Shown piece by piece: positions 63,120-64,000 of a stretch of DNA of 64,000 bases; the first letter of the stretch is position 1; the number at the start of each line of letters is the position of its first letter. The position numbers and the translations under genes were made by a program. Below the pieces are notes generated by a model. The model was not told the origin of the DNA. It made no database searches and saw nothing but the letters and a program-made list of their open reading frames with translations. Source of the stretch: Robiginitomaculum_A sp036478535 (GTDB taxonomy: Bacteria > Pseudomonadota > Alphaproteobacteria > Caulobacterales > Maricaulaceae); the NCBI GenBank assembly GCA_965224735.1, contig OZ245059.1, forward strand, positions 1,984,001-2,048,000, read 5' to 3'.

Positions 63120-63448
63120 GTATTTGTATGCAAATACTCAAACGTAAAAATACAGAAAATATCAAAAAAGCCAATATGAAGAGGAAAACAACGAAAATTT
63201 TCATCGCAGAATGCCAAATCCCAGCTAAGATGCTATGGCTAAAGTAATTCCTACACACCATCTAACACAGGAACCATACGTCTAGGTTAAATCCAAGGAC
63301 GACGACTGTGATATGGGGGATTGTGCGTTTGAACCCAAATAGGGTGCCAAATGACATGAATATGAAATTATTTAGCTCTGGCGTAAAGGCTGTGCTAAAG
63401 GAAAATAGGATTAAGGATCCAAAAATAGCAGTGTTAATCATAGAGCCT
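63120..63448. other. Intergenic region, no gene supported
   Basis: AT-rich gap between the DUF192 and TerB-like genes. Open frames here (a 23-residue one near 63175 and a longer one overlapping the TerB-like end) show no family pattern or good RBS. Confidence 0.35.
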
Positions 63449-63859
63449 TTAATAGTTTACGACTTTAAAGGGCGGCCTGACATAGCCCCAAAGGTTTGCG
63501 GCTGATCGGATAAGATCAGATTCTTTTTTATGGTATTCTTTATCGGAAATAGAGATGGCGAGCATAGCATCATAAAGGGCTTCGATTGTCGCGTTATGGT
63601 TCTTAAACCGTGTGAGACATTTTAAAACAAATGTATTTTTACCAGGGCTGTTCATCTTCACCATAAAAATAGGTTCGTTCGCACGAAACCATGCGAGAAT
63701 ATCTGGTGGTGACATTGATTCCATATCTTCAAGTGCTTCGAGCAAGCCTTCAGCTTGAACAATAAATTCTGAAAGTTCGGGGGCCCGCACTTTGTTATCG
63801 ATAATAACTGCGAGAGCAAGTGGCGCTAAAATTTCATCAATGGTAAAGCGTGTTTGCAT
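63449..63859 (-). CDS. TerB-like domain protein
   Basis: A 136-residue, all-helical protein. It resembles the TerB/DnaJ-like metal-binding domain: TIDEILAPLALAVIIDNKVR near the N-terminus and ALYDAMLAISISDKEYHKKESDLIRSAANLWGY at the C-terminus, where the SDxExHxxExxxI pattern matches the acidic helix motif. The role is unknown, and I would keep it as a hypothetical protein. ATG at 63859; no clear neighbour relation. Confidence 0.65.
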   Translation of the reverse strand: MQTRFTIDEILAPLALAVIIDNKVRAPELSEFIVQAEGLLEALEDMESMSPPDILAWFRANEPIFMVKMNSPGKNTFVLKCLTRFKNHNATIEALYDAMLAISISDKEYHKKESDLIRSAANLWGYVRPPFKVVNY

Positions 63860-63960
63860 GAAAGCCTATAATTCCTAAATAGCTTGCATTCATATATAAA
63901 TTAGGCAAGAAGGAAAAAGCAAGCTATAGTGTTAGAATAAACACAAAAATGGGGATGGTT

Positions 63961-64000
63961 ATGATTGGTTATCAAATGGTAGGGACTAATAATTTTGAAA
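63961..64000 (+). CDS. VOC-family (glyoxalase-like) protein, first residues only
   Basis: ATG 63961 after GGGGATGG begins MIGYQMVGTNNFE, matching the N-terminus of VOC-superfamily proteins (MIGYVTVGTNDLxKAxxFY). Cut by the window end, so only 13 residues are visible. Confidence 0.6.
   Translation, partial: MIGYQMVGTNNFE

Noticed and set aside
63308..63505. 65-residue plus-strand ORF overlapping the TerB-like gene end
   Set aside because: No homologous pattern or clear RBS, and the overlap is with a better-supported gene.

Overview
This window comes from an alphaproteobacterium with AT-leaning sequence. The evidence is a PleC/DivJ-type histidine kinase, a degP - response regulator - kinase - glnE run, GlnD with GlnE, a TonB-dependent receptor next to a large LuxR-type regulator, and an alphaproteobacterial look to most housekeeping proteins. 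I cannot place it below class from sequence alone; Kordiimonadales, Emcibacterales or Sphingomonadales-like lineages fit the receptor/regulator pair.

Layout. 1-8.6 kb is an accessory block beside tRNA-Leu(UAA): a TonB-dependent receptor (cut by the window edge), a 908-residue LAL-type regulator, a small membrane protein, then a decayed integration module (tyrosine integrase with a stop and an IS insertion, a broken IS3 element, an IS200-type fragment). 8.9-17.3 kb is core: sfsA-map-radC, a dead MFS gene, a RidA-like lipoprotein with purB, two tandem secreted thioredoxin-like proteins, a DUF2141 protein, ppa and trkH. At 17.5-18.9 kb tRNA-fMet sits next to a graveyard: the C-terminal end of a large serine recombinase that reads into the tRNA, IS1595 and IS5-type fragments, and a dead acetyltransferase. 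18.9-31.4 kb is core again: nfu-tsaB, an M48 protease, the overlapping run mutS-glnD-murJ-trpS-PCuAC, and an AmpG-like transporter. 31.3-42.6 kb is signalling and nitrogen control: a PAS-receiver protein, a PleC-like kinase, glnE, a two-component pair and degP. 43-52 kb holds a mutated IS481-type element, an EAL protein, pepN, nadE, gltX, a secreted Cys-rich protein and a truncated IS5-type element.

52.1-60.9 kb is the most system-like part: a catabolic cluster of HpcH-type aldolase, SDR, 2-oxoacid dehydrogenase E2, aldehyde dehydrogenase, fused E1 alpha/beta, an Ldh-family oxidoreductase and a GntR/FCD regulator. Both divergent promoters carry the same palindrome (perfect 24 bp at 60044-60067, near-perfect at 53134-53157), which I take as the GntR operator. 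The cluster has no transporter and no E3, and is bracketed by direct copies of the same IS5-type 5' end; the right copy lies in a nest of IS elements beside tRNA-Pro(UGG). 62.6-64 kb holds DUF192 and TerB-like proteins and the start of a VOC protein.

Two themes cut across the window. Mobile elements are abundant but mostly decayed; only the IS3 element at 6854-8137 looks intact. Short direct tandem duplications of 12-16 bp recur in genes, leaders and IS elements, although mutS is intact here.
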